Shown here piece after piece: positions 16,884 through 24,564 of a DNA stretch of 64,000 nucleotides. The notes beneath the pieces were generated by a model. That model did not search any database. It was not told where the DNA came from and worked only from the letters and a program-made list of their open reading frames with translations. The stretch comes from an uncultured Paracoccus sp. (lineage in GTDB: Bacteria; Pseudomonadota; Alphaproteobacteria; Rhodobacterales; Rhodobacteraceae). Position 1 is the first letter of the stretch. Each line of letters starts with the position of its first letter. Where the stretch lies: contig CAKTBJ010000008.1 in the NCBI GenBank assembly GCA_934533075.1, positions 20,901 to 84,900 of the forward strand, read 5' to 3'. The position numbers and the translations under genes were made by a program.

Positions 16884-17389
16884 TCAGGCCCGAAATCCCC
16901 AGTCGTCACGATAGCGCCCGCCCAGGCGCGAAGAGGCGCGTCGGTCCCGCGCCTCGTCGTCGCGCAGCTCGTCCATGCGGCGGCGGCCGGCCTCGCCGTC
17001 GCCGAACCCCGAAGCCACCTCGCCGCCGGCGCGCTCCACCCATCGCCGGTCACGATGATCGTCGCGGTCGCGGCCATAATCGCGGTAGCCGGAGCCGTAA
17101 TCCGCCTCGCGGTCCCGGTGCCCGCGATGGCGGGGACCGGTGCCGGGGTGATCGCCCCGGCCATGCCCGCCACGCCCATGACCAGAGCCGCGCGGCAAGG
17201 TCGTCCTCATGGTCACGGCGCCGGGGCCGGCCGCCATAGGGGGCACCATTGGCGCCGCGCCCGTCATCGCCGGCCGGCCGATCCCGGCCGCTACGGGCAT
17301 CGCCGTATCGGCTGTTCGGACCTGGCGCCTCGGCGGCGGGCGCGGTCCTCGTCCCTCCGGCGATCTGCCGTGCTGTCCTTCTGTGTCAC
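16884..17389 (-). pseudogene. Arg/Asp-rich stress protein gene, apparently frameshifted twice
   Basis: The last 80 codons are one open frame ending GGRYRDDWGFRA, with the segment WVERAGGEVASGFGDGEAGR that recalls the RDRDW-DRAxDEVxSWFGDxxAxRRR pattern of small bacterial osmotic-stress proteins. Upstream the same style (RYGDARSGRDRPAGDDGRG, PYGGRPRRRDHEDDLAAR) continues in a second frame without a start. Before that a third frame (VTQKDSTADRRRDEDRARRR) starts at GTG 17389. Joining all three needs two frame changes, near 17200 and 17310. This suggests a decayed gene, or base-calling errors in GC-rich DNA. If not a pseudogene, the 16884-17300 frame alone would encode 138 residues with no good ribosome-binding site. 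Confidence 0.45.
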
Positions 17390-17588
17390 GGGTCGATCGA
17401 GGCCATCGGCGATGACGGGCGCGGACAGCCGGAAAGCGCCCGGAACGTTCCGGCCCGCGACGGCGGGCGCCACGGCACCCCGCCTGCCCGGCATCCGATG
17501 CAACAGGTCACCAAAATCTGAACGGCGAGGGCTGCCCGTGCGGGGCAGTTCGGTTAGGATGATCTCAAGACACGAGATGGAGTTCCCG

Positions 17589-17768
17589 ATGGGCAACAGT
17601 AAATACGGGCCGGTTGTCGATCCCGAACTGGACAAGGCCCTGTCCGAACTGCTGGCGCAGACCGCAAAGGAGCCGATCTCGCCCCGGCTGCGCGAACTTG
17701 CGCAGCAACTGGAAATCGCCTTGCAGGATGCCCGCAACCGGCGCGGGCAGGGCGGTGGGGCGGCCTGA
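17589..17768 (+). CDS. nepR: NepR-like anti-sigma factor
   Basis: 59-residue helical protein immediately upstream of the EcfG-type sigma gene, the conserved alphaproteobacterial nepR-ecfG order. NepR family core is visible: LDKALSELLAQTAKEPISPR, then LRELAQQLEIAL, matching the family pattern of a first helix, an EPVP-R turn and an ELL-QLE second helix. NepR proteins bind and silence EcfG until phosphorylated PhyR displaces them. The tail is Gly/Arg-rich. ATG 17589 has GGAG 6 bases upstream; an in-frame ATG nine codons earlier is possible. Short and divergent, so the call relies on motif plus position. Confidence 0.75.
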   Translation: MGNSKYGPVVDPELDKALSELLAQTAKEPISPRLRELAQQLEIALQDARNRRGQGGGAA

Positions 17769-17869
17769 GGCATCAGCCGGTTTTCGCCCAATGGGCGCTT
17801 TCGGACGGAACAATACCCGCCGTCGCGACCTTGACCCTGCGTTATAGCGGTCTTGCGAGGGGCACTGTC

Positions 17870-18349
17870 ATGTCGGACGACATACTCGGCCATATTCCTG
17901 CGCTTCGGGCCTATGCGCGCGCCTTGTGCCGGTCGGTCCCCGATGCGGAGGATCTGGTGCAGGAAACCCTGCTGCGCGCCATCGAGAACGCCCACCGCTA
18001 CCAGCCGGGCACCAATATGCGGGCCTGGCTGTTCACCATCCTGCGCAACCGCTTCCTGACCAATTGCCGCAAGGCCGCGCGCGAGCGGACGGGGGCGGCG
18101 GATTGCGTCTCCATGTCCAGCCGGGCGCAGGTGGGACCGGGGCAGGACGGCCACATGCAGCTGCGCGAGATGCAGGCGGCGCTGCGCGCCATGCCACCCC
18201 ATTATCGCGAGGCGATCATCCTGGTGGGGGCGCTGGGGGAAAGCTATCTGAACGCGGCGCGGATTCTGGGCTGCGACATCGGCACGATCAAAAGCCGCGT
18301 CAACCGCGCCCGCCACATCCTGCGCGAGGTGCTGGAGCCGGCGGCCTAG
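17870..18349 (+). CDS. ecfG: ECF sigma factor, EcfG (general stress response) type
   Basis: 159-residue sigma factor with only regions 2 and 4. Region 2 covers about residues 5-70: IPALRAYARALCRSVPDAED and LVQETLLRAI, then GTNMRAWLFTILRNRFLTN. Region 4 covers about 100-150: MPPHYREAIILVGALGESYL, then AARILGCDIGTIKSRVNRAR, the helix-turn-helix contacting the -35 element. Directly downstream of a NepR-like gene, so it is the likely general stress sigma factor recognising GGAAC-N16-GTT. GAGGGG lies about 7 bases before ATG 17870. I found no clear EcfG-type promoter in front of nepR or ecfG themselves, so autoregulation is not evident here. Confidence 0.9.
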   Translation: MSDDILGHIPALRAYARALCRSVPDAEDLVQETLLRAIENAHRYQPGTNMRAWLFTILRNRFLTNCRKAARERTGAADCVSMSSRAQVGPGQDGHMQLREMQAALRAMPPHYREAIILVGALGESYLNAARILGCDIGTIKSRVNRARHILREVLEPAA

Positions 18350-18528
18350 GTCGTCGGCGGGCTGGCGGGGACCTGCCCTTGCGGCGAGGGCATCCGGCAC
18401 GCCGGTTATCCTGATGATTTCACAGGATCATGTTGTCGCCCGCCTGCCGATCCGGCCGGGGCTTCCGGCCTTGCATGAGCCTGTCCGAAGCTGGAAAGCG
18501 CCTCCCGCCTGCCCGCATACCCCCCGCC

Positions 18529-18922
18529 ATCGCCGCGATTTCATCGGCACCGGGCGCGTGGAGTGACGGCCGGCCCTGTATCGCCGGCCCGAAGTGGTAG
18601 GCCCCCGTCTGCATGAACCCCCTGGATTTCATCGGCATCCGGGGGAAGGTGGCAACCGGCCGCAATGTCCGGCCCCGCGCCGCCGGCCCACGGTGCGCAC
18701 CGACCTGCCGGTATGAGAACCCTCGGCATCGCCGCGATTTCATCGGCACCGGGCGCGTGGAGTGACGGCCGGCCCTGTATTGCCGGCCCGAAGTGGTAGG
18801 CCCCCGCCCGCATGAACCCGCTGGATTTCATCGGCATCCGGGGGAAGGTGGCAACCGGCCGCGATGCCCGGCCTAGCGCCACCGGCCCACGATGCGCACC
18901 GGCCTGCCGGCATGAGAACCGC
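18529..18922. repeat. Tandem duplication of a roughly 200-bp intergenic unit
   Basis: Two near-identical units in direct repeat, about 18529-18728 and 18729-18922, offset by 200 bases (199 towards the end, a 1-base deletion). Each unit contains the motif GATTTCATCGGCA twice, so four copies occur at about 100-bp spacing. Differences are scattered single bases, mostly transitions. No convincing gene: minus-strand frames read repetitive Arg/Gly/Pro-rich peptide in several frames equally well. It may be an intergenic repeat family of this genus. Confidence 0.85.
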
Positions 18923-19193
18923 CCCTCTCCGTCAAAGCCCGGACCAGCCGTGCCGCTCGCCTCAGGGCGCGGTGGACATTCCCGGACCCCGCCCCCTGCC
19001 CCGTTCCGGCGCGAAGCGGCGTCCGGGCGACACTTGCCGGAGCGGGGTGCAGGAGACGAGTGCCACCGGCCGCATTCGTGCCCGAAAGCAAGGCGCGGCC
19101 GGCGCGGTGCCGGGGCGCGTCGTGACGGAAGCGTCCCTTGGCCCGCCGGGCGCCTGTCCCGCATGGCGGAGCGCGGCCATGCGGGACAGGCGT

Positions 19194-20123
19194 TCAGTTC
19201 TGCGCGGGCAGGGCTTCCAGTTCCTCGCGGGTCAGCGAGGTCTGGACATGCCCGACCGCGCCATCGGCGTCGCGCACCACCATCAGCGCCTCGATGGGCA
19301 CGATCACGTCATGGGTGCCGATGCCCAGGAAACCGCCCACGTCGATGCGCGCGCCGGCCAGCCGGTCACCGTCCAGCACCAGATCGCCCACGGTGCCGAT
19401 CGAGCTGCCTTCCGTATCCCGCACATCGGCGCCGGTCAGCTCCTCGGCGGTGGGCGGGGCGGCGTCGCCGACAGCGGGCGCGGTTCCGGCCGGAATGGTG
19501 CTCGCCTCGGGCGCGGGCGCGGCGGCGCCATCGGGCGCGGGCGTCACCATCACGCCATCGCCGGCGGGATAGCCCATGCCGAGATTGTCGTCGCTCCATT
19601 CCGGCAGCGCCTCAAGCTGGTCGCGCGACAGCGAGGCGACCACGAAGAAATCGTCCAGATCGTCCGGCGTGGTCGAATCCGCGACGAAATAGAGGTCGGC
19701 GATATCCACCATCACCGTGCGCGCCCCGATGCCGAGGAAGCCGCCGATATCCAGCAGCACCCCGCGCAGCTGGCCGTCCTGGGTCATCACCAGGTCGTTG
19801 ATCGCGCCGATGTCGTCCCATTGGTCGCGGCCGGCGATGAAGGTCTCGCCGCTGGTCCAGCGGGCCGTGCGCTCGTCATAGGCCGCGGTCCCGCGCAGTT
19901 CGGTCACCACCTCGGGGCTGAGGACGTAAAGATTCCTGCCGGTGAAATCCGAGGCGCGGAAGGCCGGGACATAGGCGGCATCGGGGGTCACGGCGGCGGC
20001 GTTGCCGGTATCGGCGGCCGTCGCGGCGGCGCCGGTATCAGCGGGGAGCGGCGCGGCCGTCTGGGCCGCCAGCGCGCCGGAGGTGGTCAGCAGGATGGCG
20101 GTGGTGAGCATGAGGGTCTTCAT
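19194..20123 (-). CDS. Exported protein with two PRC-barrel domains
   Basis: 309 residues with a Sec signal peptide (MKTLMLTTAILLTTSGALAA, cleavage near 20). Two PRC-barrel domains follow: one around residues 55-165 (DDIGAINDLVMTQDGQLRGV, LLDIGGFLGIGARTVMV) and a second around 225-305 (SSIGTVGDLVLDGDRLAGAR, IDVGGFLGIGTHDVIVP). A low-complexity Ala/Pro/Thr linker (about 190-225) joins them. PRC-barrel proteins of this exported kind are common in alphaproteobacteria and stress-induced; function unknown, perhaps envelope-associated scaffolding. A perfect EcfG-type promoter sits 52 bases upstream of the ATG. Both barrels end with a similar L(S/T)R(D/E)xLEALP motif, evidence of internal duplication. 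Confidence 0.88.
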   Translation of the reverse strand: MKTLMLTTAILLTTSGALAAQTAAPLPADTGAAATAADTGNAAAVTPDAAYVPAFRASDFTGRNLYVLSPEVVTELRGTAAYDERTARWTSGETFIAGRDQWDDIGAINDLVMTQDGQLRGVLLDIGGFLGIGARTVMVDIADLYFVADSTTPDDLDDFFVVASLSRDQLEALPEWSDDNLGMGYPAGDGVMVTPAPDGAAAPAPEASTIPAGTAPAVGDAAPPTAEELTGADVRDTEGSSIGTVGDLVLDGDRLAGARIDVGGFLGIGTHDVIVPIEALMVVRDADGAVGHVQTSLTREELEALPAQN

Positions 20124-20174
20124 GTCTGGCTCCTCTGTTTTGCCTTGTCTGGCCCGGTGCGGGCATGGGGCATA

Positions 20175-20199
20175 AACCGGGGCATGAGCGGAATGTTCC
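20175..20199 (-). promoter_or_regulatory. EcfG-type promoter for the PRC-barrel gene
   Basis: Minus-strand GGAAC (20199-20195), 16 bases, GGTT (20178-20175), 52 bases before the ATG at 20123. It fits the extended pattern GGAACA-N13-CC-GGTT. Confidence 0.75.
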
Positions 20200-20437
20200 T
20201 GAAGAATTTTACAAAAATATGTTATTTATCAATTGATTGAACAATGCCTGCGCAGACTGCCCTGCGGCGCCCGGCATTCGCGGTATCTGAACGGGATTGA
20301 TCGCCACCCGCCTTGCCGGGGGCGCGGGGCCGAACGCGAGGGGGCTGGCTGGGTTCCCCCCTCCGGCGGGGAACCGCCGGGCCGGGCGTCGAATTGAGGC
20401 GCTGAACCGGCCCTTTCCGACCCGAGGCCCCCACGCC

Positions 20438-21667
20438 ATGCCCGACCAGGACGCAAGCACCCGCAAGGACGATCTGCACAGCGGCACGCCCTTCTGGGTG
20501 CGCACGCCGCATTCCGCCCTGCATGCCCGGCGCGGGCCGGTGCGGGACCGTTTCGACGTGATCGTGATCGGCGCCGGCATCTCGGGCGCGCTGATGGCCG
20601 AGGCGCTGACGCGGGCGGGCCGCTCGGTGCTGGTCCTCGACCGCCGCCCGCCGGTGCGCGGCTCGATCGCAGCCTCGACGGCGATGATCCAGCACGAGAT
20701 CGACATGCCGCTGACCCGGCTGCGCCGCCGGATCGGGCGCGACAAGGCCGGCCGCGCCTGGCTGCGCTCGGTCCGGGCGGTGGAGGATCTGGTGGCGCTG
20801 GCCGGGCGGTTGAAGCTGGATTGCGGGATGCGGCGAAAGCCGGCGCTGTATCTGGCCGGCGACAGCCTGGGCGCGCGGGCGCTGGCGGCGGAGGCGGCGG
20901 CGCGGCAGGGGATCGGCATCGGCGCCGAATACCTCGGGCGGGCCGCGCTGGCCGAATACTTCGGCATGGACCGGCCAGCGGCGATCCGCTCGACGGCCTC
21001 CGCCTCGGCCAATCCGGCGCAGCTGGCGGCGGGGCTGTTGCGCGTGGCGCAGGCGCGCGGCGCGCGGGTCGTCTCGCCGGTCGAGATCACCGACATGGCC
21101 GAGCTGCCGGGCGGCGTGGCGCTGGCCACCGGCAAGGGCGAGGTGCTGGTGGCCGGCCATGCGGTGTTCTGCACCGGCTACGAATACCTGCCGCAGATGG
21201 AAAGCGCCGCGCATCGCATCACCTCGACCTGGGCGCTGGCCTCGCGGCCGCTGCGGGGGCTGCCGGACTGGATGCGCGGCACCATCGTCTGGGAGGCCGC
21301 GGACCCCTATCTCTATTTCCGCACCGACGAGGCCGGGCGGGTCATCGCCGGCGGCGAGGACGAGGACGCCGCCGACAGCAACGGCGATCCCGCCCGGCTG
21401 CCCGCCAAGGCGAGGATCATCGCCGAAAAGCTGCGCCTGCTGACCGGGCTGCGGATCGGGCGGCCCGCCTATATCTGGTCGGCGCCCTTCGGGGCGACCC
21501 GCGACGGCCTGCCGATCATCGACCGCGTGCCGGGATACGGGCGCATCTTCGCGGTCATGGGTTTCGGCGGCAACGGCATCACCTTCGCGATGATCGCGGC
21601 GCAGATCGTGGCGGGCGCCATCGCCGGGCGCACGGACCCGGATTCGGACATTTTCCGCCACCGCTGA
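20438..21667 (+). CDS. FAD-dependent oxidoreductase, DAO family
   Basis: 409-residue flavoprotein of the glycine/D-amino-acid oxidase fold. The dinucleotide-binding motif DVIVIGAGISGALMAEAL (about residues 40-57) is followed by the acidic end of beta2 (LVLDRRPP). The C-terminal FAD-contacting stretch is FAVMGFGGNGITFAMIAAQI (about 373-392). The middle carries a substrate domain including DPYLYFRTDEAGRVIAGGED. No membrane segment or signal peptide is seen, so it is probably cytoplasmic. It resembles uncharacterised DAO-family enzymes rather than a named oxidase; substrate unknown. Its neighbours are stress genes, but no EcfG-type promoter was found before it. Confidence 0.85.
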   Translation: MPDQDASTRKDDLHSGTPFWVRTPHSALHARRGPVRDRFDVIVIGAGISGALMAEALTRAGRSVLVLDRRPPVRGSIAASTAMIQHEIDMPLTRLRRRIGRDKAGRAWLRSVRAVEDLVALAGRLKLDCGMRRKPALYLAGDSLGARALAAEAAARQGIGIGAEYLGRAALAEYFGMDRPAAIRSTASASANPAQLAAGLLRVAQARGARVVSPVEITDMAELPGGVALATGKGEVLVAGHAVFCTGYEYLPQMESAAHRITSTWALASRPLRGLPDWMRGTIVWEAADPYLYFRTDEAGRVIAGGEDEDAADSNGDPARLPAKARIIAEKLRLLTGLRIGRPAYIWSAPFGATRDGLPIIDRVPGYGRIFAVMGFGGNGITFAMIAAQIVAGAIAGRTDPDSDIFRHR

Positions 21668-21688
21668 GGCACGGGGGCCGAGGCACCG

Positions 21689-21713
21689 GGAACAATATCG
21701 GCACCATCCGGTT
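21689..21713 (+). promoter_or_regulatory. EcfG-type promoter before the tiny membrane protein
   Basis: GGAAC (21689-21693), 16 bases, GGTT (21710-21713), extended pattern GGAACA-N13-CC-GGTT. It lies 22 bases past the oxidoreductase stop and would give a leader of about 105 bases before the ATG at 21827. Confidence 0.72.
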
Positions 21714-21826
21714 ACCCGCGCCACAGCGTTTCCGGAACGGCGGCCGGCACGCCGGCGCATTTCACCCTTCGGTCCGCGGGGTGGCGGAACATGTGCGAAC
21801 GACACGGCAAGCGAAGGGAAAGCAAC

Positions 21827-21901
21827 ATGCACAGCATCATCTATCTGGTCGGCCTGGTGGTCGTGGTCCTGGCCATCCTGTCCTTCCTCGGCATCCGGTA
21901 A
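21827..21901 (+). CDS. Tiny single-span membrane protein (24 aa)
   Basis: 24-residue peptide, MHSIIYLVGLVVVVLAILSF followed by LGIR, a single hydrophobic helix with a basic tail. The ribosome-binding site GAAGGGAAAG is well placed, the gene sits behind an EcfG-type promoter, and 12 bases separate its stop from the next ATG, so the two form an operon. Very small stress-induced membrane peptides are a known class in bacteria; this one has no named family I recognise. Too short for statistical support, but context makes translation likely. Confidence 0.65.
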   Translation: MHSIIYLVGLVVVVLAILSFLGIR

Positions 21902-21913
21902 GGGGGGCGAAGC

Positions 21914-23005
21914 ATGGAACGCAACGAGACACCAACCGTCCTGACGGCACCCGAGCGCCCCTTGCCGGGGACCTCCATCGACTGGCCGGCGATCATCGGC
22001 GGCGCGGTGGTCGCGGCGGCCATCGCCGGACTGCTGACCACCTTCGGGGCGGCGCTGGGGCTGGCGACGATCTCGGCCGAGCCGGGCGAAGGCTCGTTCG
22101 ACCTGTGGGCCATCGTCACCGCCCTGTGGGTCGTGATCTCGCTGGTGGCCAGCTATCTGGCGGGCGGCTATGTCGCCGGGCGGATGCGCCGGCGCGGGGA
22201 CGATGCCGATGCCGAGGAGGTCGCCACCCGCGACGGCATCAACGGCCTCGTGGTCTGGGGGCTGGGCATGCTGGTCACCGCCTGGCTGGCGGCGGGCGCG
22301 GCCGGCGGGCTGGCCTCGGCGGTGGGCACGACGGCGCAGGCGGTCGGCTCGGCCGCGGGCGGGGCGGCGCAGGGTCTGGGCGCGGCCGCGCAGGGCGCCG
22401 GCGCCGCGCTCGGCGGTGCGGCCGAAGGGGCCGACGATGGCATGCTGGATTACGTCAACGACACGCTGATGCGTCCGGTTCTGGCCGGGATGCGGCAGGC
22501 CGATGGCGCGACCCCGCCGGCCGGGACCGGCGCGGCCGCCCCCGACACGCCGGAGACGGATGCCGCGCCGGTGCCGGGTGGTGATGCCCCCGCCCCGGCC
22601 GCGCCGCCTGCTCCGGCGGCGGATGATGCGGAACTGGCGCGGCAGACCGGCGTGGTGCTGGGCCATGTCCTGCGCAGCGGCGAGGTTTCCGACGCCGACC
22701 GCGCCTTCCTGGTCGCCGCCGTCGCCCGGCGCAGCGGCCAGAGCGAGGCCGAGGTCGAGGCCCGCGTGGACGAGGCCGTGGCCAGCGTGCAGCAGGCCCG
22801 CGCCGAGGCCGGGCGCATGGCGGAGGAGGCCAGGCAGGCCGCCATCGACGCCGCCGAGACCGCCCGCGTCAGCGCGATCCTGACCGCCTTCCTGCTGACC
22901 GCCTCGGCGCTGATCGCCGGCGTGGCCGCGGTCAGCGGGGCGGTGCGCGGCGGCCGCCATCGCGACGAGGGCCGCATGTTCGCCGGCCTGACCTATCGGC
23001 TCTGA
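21914..23005 (+). CDS. Membrane protein of unknown function with Ala/Gly-rich central region
   Basis: 363 residues. Hydrophobic segments lie at about 20-50 (IDWPAIIGGAVVAAAIAGLL), 65-90 (LWAIVTALWVVISLVASYLA), 110-140 and 315-340. The centre (about 140-235) is Ala/Gly- then Ala/Pro-rich, and a charged coiled-coil-like stretch follows (about 275-315, EAEVEARVDEAVASVQQARA). The layout resembles uncharacterised alphaproteobacterial membrane proteins, sometimes linked to stress response. It is co-transcribed with the 24-aa peptide under an EcfG-type promoter, with a strong stem terminator after it. Function unknown; a role in envelope stress is an inference from regulation only. Confidence 0.78.
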   Translation: MERNETPTVLTAPERPLPGTSIDWPAIIGGAVVAAAIAGLLTTFGAALGLATISAEPGEGSFDLWAIVTALWVVISLVASYLAGGYVAGRMRRRGDDADAEEVATRDGINGLVVWGLGMLVTAWLAAGAAGGLASAVGTTAQAVGSAAGGAAQGLGAAAQGAGAALGGAAEGADDGMLDYVNDTLMRPVLAGMRQADGATPPAGTGAAAPDTPETDAAPVPGGDAPAPAAPPAPAADDAELARQTGVVLGHVLRSGEVSDADRAFLVAAVARRSGQSEAEVEARVDEAVASVQQARAEAGRMAEEARQAAIDAAETARVSAILTAFLLTASALIAGVAAVSGAVRGGRHRDEGRMFAGLTYRL

Positions 23006-23027
23006 GACCGGGGCCAGACATCTCGGG

Positions 23028-23052
23028 GGGCGGCCGGCCAACGGCCGCCCTT
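23028..23052 (+). terminator. Terminator-like stem after the membrane protein gene
   Basis: GGGCGGCCG (23028-23036) and CGGCCGCCC (23042-23050) form a perfect 9-bp stem with loop GCCAA, followed by TT, 22 bases after the stop. It closes the stress operon before the converging trehalose operon. Confidence 0.65.
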
Positions 23053-23166
23053 CGGCATTGGCGCGACGGCCGGGCCGGCGGGGATGGTCATGGCGAAACC
23101 GCCGGCGCCGGGACCGCATGAATCGGAAGGGCCGGTGCCCCCCGCCCCGTGATCCGGGCGCGGGGC

Positions 23167-24564
23167 CTATGCGCGTTCGGCGCCCTGCGGAACCTGCTCC
23201 AGCCGCGCGAGACAGCTTGCGGCCCAATCGAAGACATCGTTGCGGCGCAGGGCCTCGGCCATCGCCGCATGCCGCTCCAGCCGCTGCTCCAGAGGCATCG
23301 AGACGGCGCGGGCGATGGCCTGGGCGACCATTTCCTCGTCATAGGGGTTCACCAGCAGCGCGCCGCCGCCCAACTCGGCCGCCGCCCCGGCGAAACGCGA
23401 CAGGACCAGCACGCCGGGGTCGGCGGGGTCCTGTGCCGCCACGTATTCCTTGGCGACCAGATTCATGCCGTCGCGCATCGGCGTCACCAGCGCCAGCCGC
23501 GCCATGCCGTAAAGCGCCGCCAGCACCTGCTGGGAAAAGGAGCGGTTCACATAGCGCACCGGCACCCAGTCCAGACGCCCCAGCCGCCCGTTGATGCTGC
23601 CGGCCAGTTCGGCGACCTCGTGCTGAAGCGCCGCGTATTCCGCGACCTCGGAACGCGATTGCGGCGTCACCTGCAAATAGGTGACACGCCCCAGCCAGCC
23701 CGGATTCTCCTCCAGGAAGCGGCGATAGGCGGCCAGCCGCTGCGGCAGGCCCTTGCTGTAATCCAGCCGGTCCACCCCCACGACCAGCGCCCGCCCCTGA
23801 AGCGAGGCGTGAAAGCGGCGCATGGCGGGATTGCCCACCGCCTGACGGGCGATGCGGGCAAAGCCCCGAACGTCGATGCTGATGGGGAAGGCACCGATCC
23901 GAAAGCGCCGCGCGCCGACCTCGTGCAGCCCGTCATCTCCCGGAACCGGACGCGCAATGCCGGCGCGGCGCAGGCAGAGGCTGAAATTCTCGGCGTCGCC
24001 CTCGGTCTGAAAGCCCAGCAGGTCGCAGGCGGTCAGGGCGCGCAGCAGGTCCTCGGCCACCGGCAGGGTCAGATAGACATCGGGCGCCGGCCAGGGGATA
24101 TGCATGAAGAAGCCGATGCGATTGCCCACCCCCCGCTGCCGCAACTCGGCCGCCAGCGGGAACAGGTGATAGTCGTGGATCCAGATCAGGTCGTCGGGGC
24201 GCAGCAGCGGCGCCAGGCGCGCGGCGAAAAGCCGGTTGACGCGGAGATAGCCGGCGGCGTCGCGGCGGCTGAAATCGGTCAGGCCAAGGCGGTAATGGCA
24301 CAGCGGCCACAGCACGCTGTTGGCCATGCCCTGATAATATTCCGCCAGGTCGCGCGCGGACAGGTCGGTCAGCGCATAGGTGATCGCCCCCTCCTCGCGC
24401 AGCAGCAGCGGCCCCGGCGCCGCCTCGCCCGAGGACTGGCCCGACCAGCCCATCCAGATGCCGCCCCGCCCGCGCATCGCGGCCTGCACGGCCACGGCAA
24501 GCCCGCCCTGCGGCGGCTGGCCCGGCGCGGGCACCCGGTTCGACACCACCACCAGCCGGCTCAC
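23167..24564 (-). CDS. otsA: Trehalose-6-phosphate synthase (glycosyltransferase family 20)
   Basis: Cytoplasmic GT20 enzyme joining UDP-glucose (or another NDP-glucose) and glucose-6-phosphate into trehalose-6-phosphate; 465 residues, normal for OtsA. Family motifs are SRLVVVSNRVPAP at the start, WIHDYHLFPLAAELR, IGFFMHIPWPAPDVY, VVGVDRLDYSKGLPQRL (sugar-phosphate site) and TPMRDGMNLVAKEYVAAQ with LSRFAGAAAEL near the end. It starts with GTG overlapping the stop of the glycoside hydrolase as GTGA, so translation is coupled. It is last in the operon otsB-GH15-otsA. Trehalose is a typical product of the general stress response. Confidence 0.93.
   Translation of the reverse strand: MSRLVVVSNRVPAPGQPPQGGLAVAVQAAMRGRGGIWMGWSGQSSGEAAPGPLLLREEGAITYALTDLSARDLAEYYQGMANSVLWPLCHYRLGLTDFSRRDAAGYLRVNRLFAARLAPLLRPDDLIWIHDYHLFPLAAELRQRGVGNRIGFFMHIPWPAPDVYLTLPVAEDLLRALTACDLLGFQTEGDAENFSLCLRRAGIARPVPGDDGLHEVGARRFRIGAFPISIDVRGFARIARQAVGNPAMRRFHASLQGRALVVGVDRLDYSKGLPQRLAAYRRFLEENPGWLGRVTYLQVTPQSRSEVAEYAALQHEVAELAGSINGRLGRLDWVPVRYVNRSFSQQVLAALYGMARLALVTPMRDGMNLVAKEYVAAQDPADPGVLVLSRFAGAAAELGGGALLVNPYDEEMVAQAIARAVSMPLEQRLERHAAMAEALRRNDVFDWAASCLARLEQVPQGAERA

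Noticed and set aside
17807..17845. GGAAC upstream of ecfG as an autoregulatory promoter
   Set aside because: No GTT at 16-17 bases; the next GTTA is 28 bases away.
20330..20357. Possible eighth EcfG-type promoter on the minus strand (GGAAC-N15-CGTT)
   Set aside because: Spacing is 15, whereas all seven accepted sites have exactly 16, and a perfect site lies closer to the PRC-barrel gene.
20222..23227. 1001-codon minus-strand frame over the oxidoreductase and membrane protein genes
   Set aside because: Antisense, Arg/Gly/His-rich frame noise crossing two well-supported genes and their promoter.
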